Below, piece by piece: positions 50,718-60,647 of a stretch of DNA of 64,000 nt. The stretch is taken from NCBI RefSeq assembly GCF_007279655.1, contig NZ_QKWN01000006.1:264033-328032 (forward strand), written 5' to 3'. Below the pieces are notes generated by a model. That model made no database searches, was not told the DNA's origin, and worked only from the letters and a program-made list of their open reading frames with translations. Both the position numbers and the translations under genes were made by a program. Origin of the DNA: Robertkochia solimangrovi (lineage in GTDB: Bacteria > Bacteroidota > Bacteroidia > Flavobacteriales > Flavobacteriaceae). Numbering within the stretch: the stretch's first letter is position 1; each line of letters starts with the position of its first letter.

Positions 50718-50732
50718 AAAACACTGACATTT

Positions 50733-53700
50733 ATGATCGTTTTCTTCGGAAACCCAAAGGAAAAGGTTTTTGCAGTTCAAACCTCTAAAGAACTGTCGGC
50801 AGAAGATAATTCCAGACTGATCTGGTTGTTCGGTAACCAACCGAACTTAGGTGCGGCGTCCGTTGACGCCTTTTTTGTTGGTCCCCGTGCCACGATGATC
50901 ACTCCATGGAGTACCAATGCTGTTGAGATCACCCAGAATATGGGTATTGAAGGAATTCTCCGCATAGAAGAGTTTTTTCCTTGCGAAGAAGACAGTCACG
51001 ATTATGATCCGATGCTTTCGCAGAAATTTGCGAAACTGGATCAAAACCTCTTCAAAATAGAGATCGAACCGCAGCCTATTATGGAGATCGAAGATATCTC
51101 GGCATACAATGATAAGGAAGGCCTTTCACTTAGCGAGGAAGAGGTTAGCTACTTAAACGGACTTGCTGAAAAGCTTGGACGAAAGCTTACCGATTCTGAA
51201 GTTTACGGCTTCGCACAGATCAATTCTGAACACTGCCGCCATAAGATCTTTAACGGTACCTTTGTGATCGATGGTGAAGAAAAGCCTACTTCGCTTTTCA
51301 AACTGATCAAAAAGACCTCTGAAGAACACCCGAACGATATCGTTTCGGCTTATAAAGACAACGTTGCCTTTCTGAAAGGCCCAAAGGTTACTCAATTCGC
51401 TCCTAAGAGTGGTGATAAACCTGATTATTATACTGAAAAAGAATTCGATTCTGTTATATCCATCAAAGCGGAAACACATAATTTTCCTACTACCGTAGAG
51501 CCTTTTAATGGAGCTGCAACGGGTTCAGGAGGTGAAATCAGAGACCGCCTTGCCGGTGGAAAAGGATCATTACCGCTTGCAGGAACCGCGGTATATATGA
51601 CCTCGTATTCCCGACTGGAAGAAAATCGACCCTGGGAAAACCAAATGGATGAAAGAAAATGGTTATACCAAACCCCGATGGATATCCTTATCAAAGCATC
51701 CAACGGAGCTTCCGACTTTGGAAATAAATTCGGTCAGCCACTGATCGCAGGTTCCGTACTTACCTTCGAACATGAAGAAGAAGCAAGGAAGCTGGGATTT
51801 GATAAAGTGATCATGCTTGCCGGTGGAATCGGATATGGTAAAATCGATCAATCGATAAAAGCAACTCCTAAAACCGGCGATAAGATCGTGGTGATGGGTG
51901 GTGATAACTATCGTATCGGAATGGGGGGTGCTGCAGTATCATCTGCCGATACCGGTGAATTCAGCAGTGGAATCGAACTCAATGCCGTACAACGTTCGAA
52001 TCCTGAAATGCAAAAACGTGTTGCGAACGCTGTAAGAGCCATGGTGGAAAGCGATGATAATGATATTGTTTCCATTCATGACCATGGTGCCGGAGGACAC
52101 TTAAACTGTCTTTCCGAACTTGTGGAAGATACCGGTGGAAGAATCGAGATCGATAAGCTTCCAGTTGGAGATCCAACCCTTTCCCTGAAAGAACTCATCG
52201 GAAATGAAAGTCAGGAGCGAATGGGACTGGTAATCGGAAAAGAACATACCGAGAGACTCAAAAGGATCGCAGATCGTGAAAGATCACCGATGTATGAGGT
52301 AGGTGATGTTACCGGAGATGACCATTTCTCCTTTGAATCATCATCTCGTGGAGTAAAACCTATGAATCTTGATCTCAGCGATATGTTCGGAAGTTCTCCG
52401 AAAACAATCATGAACGATCGTAAGATCAATAGAAATTATAAATCGCCGGAATATAATGCCGGTGCTATCACGGAGTACCTGGAACAGGTACTGCAATTGG
52501 AAGCCGTGGCGAGTAAAGACTGGTTGACCAATAAAGTAGACCGATGTGTAAGCGGCCGTGTTGCAACACAACAATGTACCGGACCGTTACAACTTCCCCT
52601 TAACAATTGTGGCGTCATGGCTCTTGATTACAAAGGGAAGGAAGGAATTGCAACCGCAATAGGTCATGCGCCTGTCTCTGCTTTGGTTGATCCGGTTGCA
52701 GGAAGCCGTAATTCAATAGCAGAGTCTCTGACCAATATTATCTGGGCTCCCTTAGAAGAAGGAATCAAGTCTGTTTCCCTTTCTGCAAACTGGATGTGGC
52801 CGTGTAAGAATGAAGGAGAAGATGCCAGACTTTATGATGCAGTAGAAGGTTGTTCAGATTTTGCAATAGCCTTGGGTATCAATATCCCAACCGGAAAAGA
52901 CTCGTTGTCGATGAAACAAAAATATCCGAACGAAGAAGTGATCGCTCCGGGTACGGTTATCATCTCCGCAGCAGGACACTGTTCCGATATCACAAAAACT
53001 GTTTCACCTACCCTTCATATAGAAGGTGGAAGTATCTACTATATCAACCTTTCCGGTGACGATTTCAAACTTGGCGGATCATCTTTTGCTCAAGTTAGAA
53101 ATGCTATTGGTAATGAAGTTCCTACGATCAAAGATGCTGCAATGTTTAAGCAAGCCTTTAATACGATTCAGGAACTCATCAAAAAAGACCTGATCCTTGC
53201 AGGACATGATGTTGCCAGTGGCGGACTTATTACTACCTTGTTGGAAATGTGTTTTGCCGATGTGCATACAGGTGCTCTTATCGATCTTTCCCCGTTACAG
53301 GAGTCGGATGCGGTAAAGGCTTTATTCAACGAAAATTCAGGGATTGTATTCCAGGTTGCCGATGATGCCAAAGCAGAAGCCATGCTTCAAGAGGCCGGAA
53401 TCACCTTTATAAAGATCGGAAGTGCCGTTGAAGGTGATCGACTTCAACTTAAGAACGGAGATCAGAACTTCTCATTCAGCATCTCCCGCTTAAGAGATAT
53501 TTGGTTTAAAACCTCTCACCTTCTGGATGCTAAGCAAAGTGGAGTTAAGAAAGCGGATGAAAGAGCTAACAATTATAAGATTCAACCCTTAACGTATAGT
53601 TTCCCTGCAGATTTCGACGGCAAAAAACCGATTTTGGACTCTAGTAAACCAAGGATCAAGGCTGCGATAATCAGGGAAAAAGGAAGTAACTCAGAAAGAG

Positions 53701-54401
53701 AGATGGCCAATGCCATGTATCTGGCAGGTTTTGATGTAAAAGACGTGCATATGACCGACCTTATAAGCGGACGTGAGACACTGGAGGATATTCAGTTTAT
53801 CGCTGCCGTGGGTGGATTCTCAAACTCAGACGTATTGGGAAGTGCAAAAGGATGGGCCGGAGCCTTCTTATACAACGAAAAGGCCAATAAAACCCTTAAG
53901 GCATTCTTCGATAGAAATGACACCCTTTCCTTAGGCGTTTGTAACGGATGTCAATTGTTCGTGGAACTCGGATTGATCAACCCTGACCATGAAGACAAAC
54001 CGAAAATGCTACATAACGAATCTCATAAATTCGAATGTAACTTTACGTCCGTGAAGATCCAGGAGAACAATTCTGTTATGCTTTCCGGACTTGCAGGAAG
54101 TACGCTCGGTATCTGGGCTGCACATGGTGAAGGTAAGTTCAGCTTCCCTTATGATGAATCAAAATACAACATCGTTGGTAAGTACGGATACGAAGGGTAT
54201 CCGGCGAATCCTAATGGTTCAGATTTCAATACTGCGATGATGACCGATGATAGCGGAAGACACCTTGTAATGATGCCTCACCTTGAACGTTCTACATTCC
54301 CTTGGAACTGGGCTCATTATCCAAACGACCGAAATGACGAAGTATCGCCATGGCTAACGGCTTTTGTCAATGCCAGAAAATGGCTGGAAGCAAAGAAATA
54401 A
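50733..54401 (+). CDS. purL: Phosphoribosylformylglycinamidine synthase (large PurL)
   Basis: 1222 residues. Converts FGAR, glutamine and ATP to FGAM, the fourth step of purine synthesis. The single-chain form is complete: N-terminal PurS-like region, linker, two AIRS-like ATP domains (QINSEHCRHKIFNG, KAETHNFPTTVEPFNGAATGSGGEIRD, IHDHGAGGHLNCLSELVED, LPVGDPTLSLKELIGNES), and the glutaminase domain with the nucleophile Cys near 1070 (LGVCNGCQLFVELG), then HGEGKFSF and MPHLERSTFPWNWA. It has its own promoter and terminator. Confidence 0.97.
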   Translation: MIVFFGNPKEKVFAVQTSKELSAEDNSRLIWLFGNQPNLGAASVDAFFVGPRATMITPWSTNAVEITQNMGIEGILRIEEFFPCEEDSHDYDPMLSQKFAKLDQNLFKIEIEPQPIMEIEDISAYNDKEGLSLSEEEVSYLNGLAEKLGRKLTDSEVYGFAQINSEHCRHKIFNGTFVIDGEEKPTSLFKLIKKTSEEHPNDIVSAYKDNVAFLKGPKVTQFAPKSGDKPDYYTEKEFDSVISIKAETHNFPTTVEPFNGAATGSGGEIRDRLAGGKGSLPLAGTAVYMTSYSRLEENRPWENQMDERKWLYQTPMDILIKASNGASDFGNKFGQPLIAGSVLTFEHEEEARKLGFDKVIMLAGGIGYGKIDQSIKATPKTGDKIVVMGGDNYRIGMGGAAVSSADTGEFSSGIELNAVQRSNPEMQKRVANAVRAMVESDDNDIVSIHDHGAGGHLNCLSELVEDTGGRIEIDKLPVGDPTLSLKELIGNESQERMGLVIGKEHTERLKRIADRERSPMYEVGDVTGDDHFSFESSSRGVKPMNLDLSDMFGSSPKTIMNDRKINRNYKSPEYNAGAITEYLEQVLQLEAVASKDWLTNKVDRCVSGRVATQQCTGPLQLPLNNCGVMALDYKGKEGIATAIGHAPVSALVDPVAGSRNSIAESLTNIIWAPLEEGIKSVSLSANWMWPCKNEGEDARLYDAVEGCSDFAIALGINIPTGKDSLSMKQKYPNEEVIAPGTVIISAAGHCSDITKTVSPTLHIEGGSIYYINLSGDDFKLGGSSFAQVRNAIGNEVPTIKDAAMFKQAFNTIQELIKKDLILAGHDVASGGLITTLLEMCFADVHTGALIDLSPLQESDAVKALFNENSGIVFQVADDAKAEAMLQEAGITFIKIGSAVEGDRLQLKNGDQNFSFSISRLRDIWFKTSHLLDAKQSGVKKADERANNYKIQPLTYSFPADFDGKKPILDSSKPRIKAAIIREKGSNSEREMANAMYLAGFDVKDVHMTDLISGRETLEDIQFIAAVGGFSNSDVLGSAKGWAGAFLYNEKANKTLKAFFDRNDTLSLGVCNGCQLFVELGLINPDHEDKPKMLHNESHKFECNFTSVKIQENNSVMLSGLAGSTLGIWAAHGEGKFSFPYDESKYNIVGKYGYEGYPANPNGSDFNTAMMTDDSGRHLVMMPHLERSTFPWNWAHYPNDRNDEVSPWLTAFVNARKWLEAKK

Positions 54402-54424
54402 ATTGATATATTTACATAATAATT

Positions 54425-54456
54425 AAGGAGTTGGTAATAATCAACTCCTTTTTTTT
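54425..54456 (+). terminator. Terminator of purL
   Basis: A perfect 9-bp stem AAGGAGTTG/CAACTCCTT, 8-nt loop, T8, 23 nt after the purL stop. Confidence 0.9.
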
Positions 54457-54516
54457 AATTCCTAATGAAAATAATGCACATTTTTTTATAATTTGCAATT
54501 TTGTAAAACGAATAAA

Positions 54517-56292
54517 ATGATAAAGGTTTCCCGTCTTTTTGACATACCTGCCTATCAACTTGAGAAACATAATCTCGATGATGCTTTGGTAACCAAATAC
54601 GGTAATGAATGGGTCAAAACCTCTTCTGCCGAATATGTTGCACTCTCGAACCAGGTAAGTCGGGGTCTTCTGAGATCCGGAATTAATCCCAATGATAAAA
54701 TTGCTGTTATATCTTCCAATAACCGTACAGAATGGCATATTGCAGATATTGGTATACTTCAGGTAGGTGCTCAGAATGTGCCAATCTATCCTACCATCGC
54801 TGAAGAAGATTATGCCTATATTCTTAACCATTCAGAATCGGTAATCTGTATCGTTTCTGATCAGGAGGTCTATAACAAGCTTAACAGTGTTCGTGATCAG
54901 ATCCCGAAATTAAGGGAAGTTTATTCCTTTAACGAGATCAAAGGAGTCAAGAATTTTCGCGAAATTCTGGAATTGGGTAAAGATGACAGCAACCAGCATG
55001 AAGTAGAAGCAAGAAAGGCAGTTGTAACTGAAGACGATCTGGCTACGATTATTTATACTTCAGGAACCACAGGTCGCCCTAAAGGCGTGATGCTTTCTCA
55101 TAAGAATATCACATCCAATGTAATGGCAAGTCATGAGCGTGTTCCTTTGGAACCGGGAGACAAAGCTCTTAGCTTCCTCCCTATTTGTCACATTTTTGAG
55201 AGAATGCTCGTATACCTCTACCAATATTTTGGCATAAGAGTCTATTTCGCAGAATCCATTGACAAGATGAGTGATAACCTTAAAGAAGTCAAACCCGAGG
55301 TAATGAGTGTGGTGCCAAGACTTCTTGAAAAAGTATACGACAAGATCTACGCCAAAGGGTCAGAACTGACCGGAATCAAGAAAAAACTTTTCTTTTGGGC
55401 TGTAGAACTGGGTCATCATTTTGAACCCTATAATGCCAATGGAAGCTGGTATGGCTTTCAGCTGGAGATCGCTAGAAAACTTATTTTCAGTAAATGGCAG
55501 GAGGCATTAGGCGGAAATCTGAAGATCCTGGTTAGTGGAAGTGCTGCATTGCAACCAAGACTTTCCAGAGTTTTCGGAGCTGCAGGAATTCCAGTTATGG
55601 AAGGCTACGGACTCACGGAAACATCTCCGGTGATTGCAGTTAATGACCAGAACAACAGAGGATGGAAAATTGGTACCGTAGGAAGAGTTTTGAACGGAGT
55701 TGAAGTAAAGATAGCCGAAGATGGTGAGATTCTTTGTAAAGGTCCGAATGTAATGATGGGATATTACAAAGATCCGGAACGCACGGAAGAGGCATTAAAA
55801 GACGGCTATTTCCATACCGGTGATATCGGTGAGATCGATAAGGAAGGATTCCTGAGAATTACCGATCGCAAGAAGGAAATGTTCAAGACATCAGGCGGAA
55901 AATATGTCGCACCTCAGCTTATAGAAAACGAGATGAAACAATCCAGGTTCATCGAACAGATCATGGTGATCGGAGAAGGCGAAAAGATGCCCGCTGCCCT
56001 GATACAACCCAATTTTGACTTTGTTCGGGAATGGGCACGCCGCCACAATGTTCAATTGAACGGAGATGATGCTTCCTTAGTCAGCAATCAGCAGGTCATA
56101 GCCCGTTTTCAGGAAGAAGTAGACCGGTATAATCAGAAGTTCGGGCACTGGGAACGCGTTAAAAAGTTTGAACTCACTCCGGATGCTTGGAGTACAGAAG
56201 GCGGACAACTCACCCCTACCCTCAAATTAAAAAGAAAGATTATCAAACAAATTTATCAGGATCTATATAATAAGATCTATGATAGAGCATAA
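54517..56292 (+). CDS. Long-chain acyl-CoA synthetase (AMP-forming)
   Basis: 591 residues from ATG 54517 (MIKVSRLFDIPAYQLEKH); the 24-nt upstream extension is promoter-like. Adenylate-forming family: P-loop TIIYTSGTTGRPKGVMLSHKN, VSGSAALQPRLSRVFGAAGIPVMEGYGLTETSPV, then GYFHTGDIGEIDKEGFLRITDRKKEMFKTSGGKYVAPQ and the C-terminal Lys region (TPTLKLKRKII). Activates fatty acids to acyl-CoA for lipid synthesis or beta-oxidation. It lies just upstream of the marR-fad operon but has its own terminator. Confidence 0.92.
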   Translation: MIKVSRLFDIPAYQLEKHNLDDALVTKYGNEWVKTSSAEYVALSNQVSRGLLRSGINPNDKIAVISSNNRTEWHIADIGILQVGAQNVPIYPTIAEEDYAYILNHSESVICIVSDQEVYNKLNSVRDQIPKLREVYSFNEIKGVKNFREILELGKDDSNQHEVEARKAVVTEDDLATIIYTSGTTGRPKGVMLSHKNITSNVMASHERVPLEPGDKALSFLPICHIFERMLVYLYQYFGIRVYFAESIDKMSDNLKEVKPEVMSVVPRLLEKVYDKIYAKGSELTGIKKKLFFWAVELGHHFEPYNANGSWYGFQLEIARKLIFSKWQEALGGNLKILVSGSAALQPRLSRVFGAAGIPVMEGYGLTETSPVIAVNDQNNRGWKIGTVGRVLNGVEVKIAEDGEILCKGPNVMMGYYKDPERTEEALKDGYFHTGDIGEIDKEGFLRITDRKKEMFKTSGGKYVAPQLIENEMKQSRFIEQIMVIGEGEKMPAALIQPNFDFVREWARRHNVQLNGDDASLVSNQQVIARFQEEVDRYNQKFGHWERVKKFELTPDAWSTEGGQLTPTLKLKRKIIKQIYQDLYNKIYDRA

Positions 56293-56336
56293 CTCATTTA
56301 CTATTCAAACTGAGTTCCATTTTGACAAAATTTATG

Positions 56337-56367
56337 AAAACTCCCCATATTCTGGGGAGTTTTTTTA
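56337..56367 (+). terminator. Terminator of the acyl-CoA synthetase gene
   Basis: Stem AACTCCCCA/TGGGGAGTT (56339-56347 with 56353-56361), 5-nt loop, T-run to 56367. Confidence 0.88.
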
Positions 56368-56421
56368 TTAAATTATCTTAAAAGACACCCTTAGATTTAA
56401 AACTTACTAAGTTTATTATAA

Positions 56422-56443
56422 TTTACTATGCATGCATAGTAAA
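56422..56443 (+). promoter_or_regulatory. 22-bp perfect palindrome, predicted MarR operator
   Basis: Half-site TTTACTATGCA followed directly by its exact complement TGCATAGTAAA. It covers the -33 region and much of the spacer upstream of the TATATTTG element. A 22-bp dyad suits a MarR dimer. The regulator starts 34 nt downstream, which implies autorepression and control of fadN-fadA-fadE. No second copy was seen elsewhere in the window. Confidence 0.75.
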
Positions 56444-56450
56444 ATTTTCA

Positions 56451-56458
56451 TATATTTG
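56451..56458 (+). promoter_or_regulatory. -7 promoter element of the marR-fadNAE operon
   Basis: TATATTTG is a full TAnnTTTG match, 19 nt before the marR ATG. The -33 position falls in the palindrome and lacks a TTTG, consistent with a promoter that is weak or depends on release of a repressor. Confidence 0.7.
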
Positions 56459-56477
56459 ATGCTAGACCTATTCAACA

Positions 56478-56936
56478 ATGAAAGATAAGACCATAGATTA
56501 TTTGCTTCGGGCAACCTGGCAGGCAGTTACCAAAATGTATAACGAAGAAGCCTCCAAGTTCGATAGCACCATGGCAACGGGTTTTACACTGTTAAGCATC
56601 GATCCCGAACATGGATCGCCATCTACCACGCTCGGGCCACGGATGGGCATGGAAGCGACCAGCCTTTCACGTATTCTGAAAAACATGGAGAATAAGGGGT
56701 TGATCACCAGAAAACCAAATCCGGAAGATGGCCGTGGAGTTTTGATTTGTCTTACACCTTTCGGACAGGAGAAAAGAACCGTTTCTAAAGAAGTTGTACT
56801 AAAATTCAATGACATTGTAAAAAAGAATGTTACTGATGAAGATCTAAAAGGTTTTATAAAAGTTACAGAGACTATCAACGAACTCATATCAGAGAAAAAG
56901 ATTTACCATAACGAAAACACCAAAAACAACGAGTAG
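56478..56936 (+). CDS. MarR family transcriptional regulator
   Basis: 152 residues with the MarR winged-helix layout: ATWQAVTKMYNEEASKFDSTMATGFTLLSID, recognition region TTLGPRMGMEATSLSRILKNMENKGLITRKPNPEDGRGVLICLTPFGQEKR (helix-turn-helix then beta wing with DGR), and C-terminal dimer helices. First gene of the fad operon, with only 3 nt to fadN. MarR-type repressors of fatty-acid genes commonly respond to acyl-CoA; that ligand is inferred. Confidence 0.92.
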   Translation: MKDKTIDYLLRATWQAVTKMYNEEASKFDSTMATGFTLLSIDPEHGSPSTTLGPRMGMEATSLSRILKNMENKGLITRKPNPEDGRGVLICLTPFGQEKRTVSKEVVLKFNDIVKKNVTDEDLKGFIKVTETINELISEKKIYHNENTKNNE

Positions 56937-56939
56937 ACA

Positions 56940-59345
56940 ATGACGCGAAGAATCAAAAAAGTAGCGGTGATCGGATCCGGTATCATGGGTAGTGGTATAG
57001 CATGCCATTTCGCCAATATCGGTGCAGAAGTATTACTGCTGGATATCGTTCCCAGAGAATTGAATGAAAAAGAAAAAGCCAAAGGACTCACTCTAGATGA
57101 TAAAGCAGTACGCAATCGAATCGTCAATGAGAACCTTCAGACTGCGATAAAATCAAAACCCTCTCCTATTTATCATCAGAAGTTCACCACTCGGATCAAA
57201 ACCGGAAATCTGGATGATGACCTGAAACGAATTGCTGATGTGGATTGGGTGATCGAGGTAGTTGTAGAAAGGCTCGATATCAAAAAAAGTGTCTTTGAAA
57301 AGATCGAACAATTCCGAAAACCGGGAACCCTAATCACTTCCAACACTTCAGGTATTCCCATACATTTTATGAATGAGGGAAGAAGTGAAGACTTCAGAAA
57401 GCATTTTGCTGTAACGCATTTCTTTAATCCACCGCGTTATTTAAAACTTTTTGAAGTTGTTCCAGGTCCTGATTGCAAACAGGAAGTAACTGACTTTCTA
57501 TTAAGTTATGGAGAAAAATTCCTGGGCAAAACCAGTGTTCTGGCTAAGGATACTCCCGCTTTCATCGGAAACAGGATTGGAATCTTCGGAATCCAAAGCT
57601 TGTTTCATCAGGTAAAAGAAATGGGATTATCGGTTGAAGAAGTGGATAAGCTTACCGGCCCAGTTATTGGTCGACCAAAATCTGCTACCTTCCGTACCGT
57701 TGATGTCGTAGGATTGGATACTTTGGTTCATGTGGCAAACGGAATCTTTGAAAATTGCCCTGAAGATGAAGCACATGAACTGTTTAAATTACCGGGATTC
57801 ATCCAGACCATGATGGAAAAAAAATGGTTGGGAAGTAAAACCGGTCAAGGTTTCTATAAAAAAGTAACCGGTGATGACGGAAAGAGTCAGATTCTATCAC
57901 TCGATCTGGACACCATGGAATATACGCCTTCCAAAAAAGCATCCTTTGCCACATTGGAACTCACCAAAACCATAGATAAGGTCATCGACCGTTTTCCGAT
58001 ATTGGTCAATGGAAAAGATAAGGCTGGTGAATTCTACAGAAAGAATTTCGCTTCATTATTTGCCTACGTCCAAAATAGAATTCCTGAGATTTCCGATGAA
58101 CTATACCGTATCGATGATGCTATGAAAGCCGGATTCGGATGGGAACATGGTCCTTTCGAGATCTGGAATGCTATTGGGGTAAAGAAAGGGATCGAATTGA
58201 TGGAGGCCGAAGGACTCCAACCGGCTGCCTGGGTAACCGAAATGCTGGCCACCGGAAATGAGACCTTTTATACCGTTACGGATGGAGCTACGTATTATTA
58301 TGATATTCCATCCAGGAAACAAACGAAAAAACCAGGACAGGATGCTTTTATAATCCTGGATAATATTCGCAAATCCAAAGAGGTCTGGAAAAACAGCGGC
58401 GTTGTGATTGAAGACCTCGGAGACGGAATTCTAAATGTCGAATTCCAGTCAAAAATGAATACCATCGGAGGCGATGTGCTTGCCGGACTGAATAAAGGAA
58501 TCGATCTTGCTGAAAAAGACTTCCAGGGACTTGTCGTAGGTAACCAGGGAGCCAATTTCTCGGTCGGCGCCAATATTGGAATGATCTTTATGATGGCTGT
58601 TGAACAGGAATATGATGAATTGAACATGGCCATTAAAATGTTTCAGGACACCATGATGCGCATGCGCTATTCCTCAATTCCAACCATTTCCGCTCCTCAT
58701 GGAATGACCCTCGGTGGCGGATGTGAATTATCCCTGCACGCCGATAAAGTGGTTGCTGCAGCAGAAACCTACATGGGACTCGTCGAGTTCGGAGTAGGAG
58801 TTATTCCGGGTGGAGGAGGTTCTAAGGAAATGACCCTAAGAGCAGCCGACACTTTCAAAAAAGATGATGTTGAACTAAACGTTCTCCGTGAATATTTCCT
58901 GAGCATCGGTATGGCAAAAGTATCGACCTCCGCTTATGAAGCCTTTGACACCGGAGTTCTTCAAAAAGGTAAGGATGTAGTTGTGGTCAATAAAGACCGC
59001 CAGATCGCAGAAGCGAAAAAGCACGCGTTATTATTGGCTGAAGCCGGTTACACCCAGCCCCCAAAACGTCATGATATAAAAGTGCTCGGAAAACAAGCAT
59101 TGGGTATGTTCATGGTGGGAACAGATTCCATGGAGGCCGGTCATTATATCTCGGAACATGATAAGAAGATCGCTAATAAACTTGCCTGGGTGATGGCAGG
59201 AGGTGATCTCTCCGAACCCAATTATGTGAGTGAGCAATACCTGCTCGATCTTGAACGGGAAGCTTTCCTTTCTTTATGTACAGAGCGAAAAACTCTGGAA
59301 AGGATTCAGCATATGTTGAAAACAGGAAAACCACTGAGAAATTAA
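56940..59345 (+). CDS. fadN: Bifunctional 3-hydroxyacyl-CoA dehydrogenase / enoyl-CoA hydratase (FadN-like)
   Basis: 801 residues. N-terminal NAD-binding domain (VAVIGSGIMGSGIACHFANIGAEVLLLD), with catalytic His in AVTHFFNPPRYLKLFEVVPG and the dehydrogenase C domain (DTPAFIGNRIGI, GRPKSATFRTVDVVGLD). C-terminal crotonase domain: GLVVGNQGANFSVGANI (oxyanion), HGMTLGGGCELSLHADKVVAA and MGLVEFGVGVIPGGGG with the catalytic Glu. The domain order (dehydrogenase first) and length match Bacillus FadN, not the reverse-order E. coli FadB. Performs the hydration and second oxidation steps of beta-oxidation. Confidence 0.93.
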   Translation: MTRRIKKVAVIGSGIMGSGIACHFANIGAEVLLLDIVPRELNEKEKAKGLTLDDKAVRNRIVNENLQTAIKSKPSPIYHQKFTTRIKTGNLDDDLKRIADVDWVIEVVVERLDIKKSVFEKIEQFRKPGTLITSNTSGIPIHFMNEGRSEDFRKHFAVTHFFNPPRYLKLFEVVPGPDCKQEVTDFLLSYGEKFLGKTSVLAKDTPAFIGNRIGIFGIQSLFHQVKEMGLSVEEVDKLTGPVIGRPKSATFRTVDVVGLDTLVHVANGIFENCPEDEAHELFKLPGFIQTMMEKKWLGSKTGQGFYKKVTGDDGKSQILSLDLDTMEYTPSKKASFATLELTKTIDKVIDRFPILVNGKDKAGEFYRKNFASLFAYVQNRIPEISDELYRIDDAMKAGFGWEHGPFEIWNAIGVKKGIELMEAEGLQPAAWVTEMLATGNETFYTVTDGATYYYDIPSRKQTKKPGQDAFIILDNIRKSKEVWKNSGVVIEDLGDGILNVEFQSKMNTIGGDVLAGLNKGIDLAEKDFQGLVVGNQGANFSVGANIGMIFMMAVEQEYDELNMAIKMFQDTMMRMRYSSIPTISAPHGMTLGGGCELSLHADKVVAAAETYMGLVEFGVGVIPGGGGSKEMTLRAADTFKKDDVELNVLREYFLSIGMAKVSTSAYEAFDTGVLQKGKDVVVVNKDRQIAEAKKHALLLAEAGYTQPPKRHDIKVLGKQALGMFMVGTDSMEAGHYISEHDKKIANKLAWVMAGGDLSEPNYVSEQYLLDLEREAFLSLCTERKTLERIQHMLKTGKPLRN

Positions 59346-59388
59346 TGAACAGGTTAAGAGCAGAGAAATCACCACAAAAAACAAGAAA

Positions 59389-60576
59389 ATGAAACAAAGA
59401 ACAGCATATATAGTCAAAGCTTACAGAACTGCTGTAGGTAAAGCACCCCGCGGTCTATTCCGGTTCAAAAGACCTGATGAACTTGCCGCAGAAACCATCG
59501 CGTATCTTTTAAAGGAGATTCCTCAACTGGACAAGAAACGCATCGATGATGTGATAGTCGGAAATGCGATGCCAGAAGCAGAACAGGGTCTTAATATGGG
59601 ACGCCTGATCTCTCTGATGGGACTCAAGATCGAAGATGTACCCGGAGTAACGGTAAACCGTTACTGTGCGTCTGGCCTGGAAACAATTGGTATTGCCACC
59701 GCAAAAATTCAATCCGGAATGGCCGATTGTATCATTGCAGGAGGTGCCGAAAGTATGAGTTATATTCCGATGGGCGGTTACAAACCCGTTCCCGATTATA
59801 AATTGGCAAAAGAAGGAAATGAAGATTATTACTGGGGCATGGGGCTCACTGCTGAGGCCGTAGCCAATCAGTACAAGGTTTCGCGGGAAGATCAGGATGA
59901 ATTTGCCTTTAATTCCCATATGAAAGCGCTGAATGCTATCAAGGAAGGTAAGTTCAAAGATCAGGTTGTTCCAATCGATATTCATGAAGTGTATGTAGGC
60001 GGTGACGGCAAAAAAGCCGAAAAGAATTATATCGTAGACACCGATGAAGGCCCGCGTGCCGATACCTCCATGGAAGTATTGTCAAGACTTAAACCTGTTT
60101 TTGCTCAGGGAGGTAGTGTGACGGCTGGTAATTCTTCTCAAATGAGCGACGGAGCAGCATTTACACTCGTAATGAGTGAAGATATGGTTAAAGAACTCAA
60201 TCTGGAGCCTATCGCAAGACTTGTTTCTTATGCAGCCGTAGGTGTAGAGCCAAGAATCATGGGAATCGGCCCAGTTAAAGCCATTCCAAAAGCATTGGCA
60301 CAGGCAGGAATGAAACAAAATGATATTGAACTGATAGAGTTGAACGAAGCCTTTGCTTCACAATCTCTTGCAGTAATTCGTGAACTCGGATTAAATCCGG
60401 AAATCGTCAATGTTAACGGAGGAGCAATCGCATTAGGACATCCGCTGGGATGTACCGGTGCAAAACTTTCTGTACAGCTGTTTGACGAAATGAAAAGAAG
60501 AAATAACAAATATGGTATCGTTACCATGTGTGTAGGAACCGGCCAAGGTGCTGCAGGGGTTTACGAACTCCTCTAA
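59389..60576 (+). CDS. fadA: Acetyl-CoA acyltransferase (3-ketoacyl-CoA thiolase)
   Basis: 395 residues. Thiolase with nucleophile Cys93 ([19 protein letters not shown]), [38 protein letters not shown], the His of [15 protein letters not shown], and the second Cys in [14 protein letters not shown]. It cleaves 3-ketoacyl-CoA with CoA, the final step of each beta-oxidation turn. 43 nt after fadN, presumably in the same transcript. Confidence 0.95.
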   Translation: MKQRTAYIVKAYRTAVGKAPRGLFRFKRPDELAAETIAYLLKEIPQLDKKRIDDVIVGNAMPEAEQGLNMGRLISLMGLKIEDVPGVTVNRYCASGLETIGIATAKIQSGMADCIIAGGAESMSYIPMGGYKPVPDYKLAKEGNEDYYWGMGLTAEAVANQYKVSREDQDEFAFNSHMKALNAIKEGKFKDQVVPIDIHEVYVGGDGKKAEKNYIVDTDEGPRADTSMEVLSRLKPVFAQGGSVTAGNSSQMSDGAAFTLVMSEDMVKELNLEPIARLVSYAAVGVEPRIMGIGPVKAIPKALAQAGMKQNDIELIELNEAFASQSLAVIRELGLNPEIVNVNGGAIALGHPLGCTGAKLSVQLFDEMKRRNNKYGIVTMCVGTGQGAAGVYELL

Positions 60577-60647
60577 AGACAACCAAACTTTGATTCGGAC
60601 CGATATTTAATTTATTAGACATATTTACTTAAAATAACTGATTAGAA

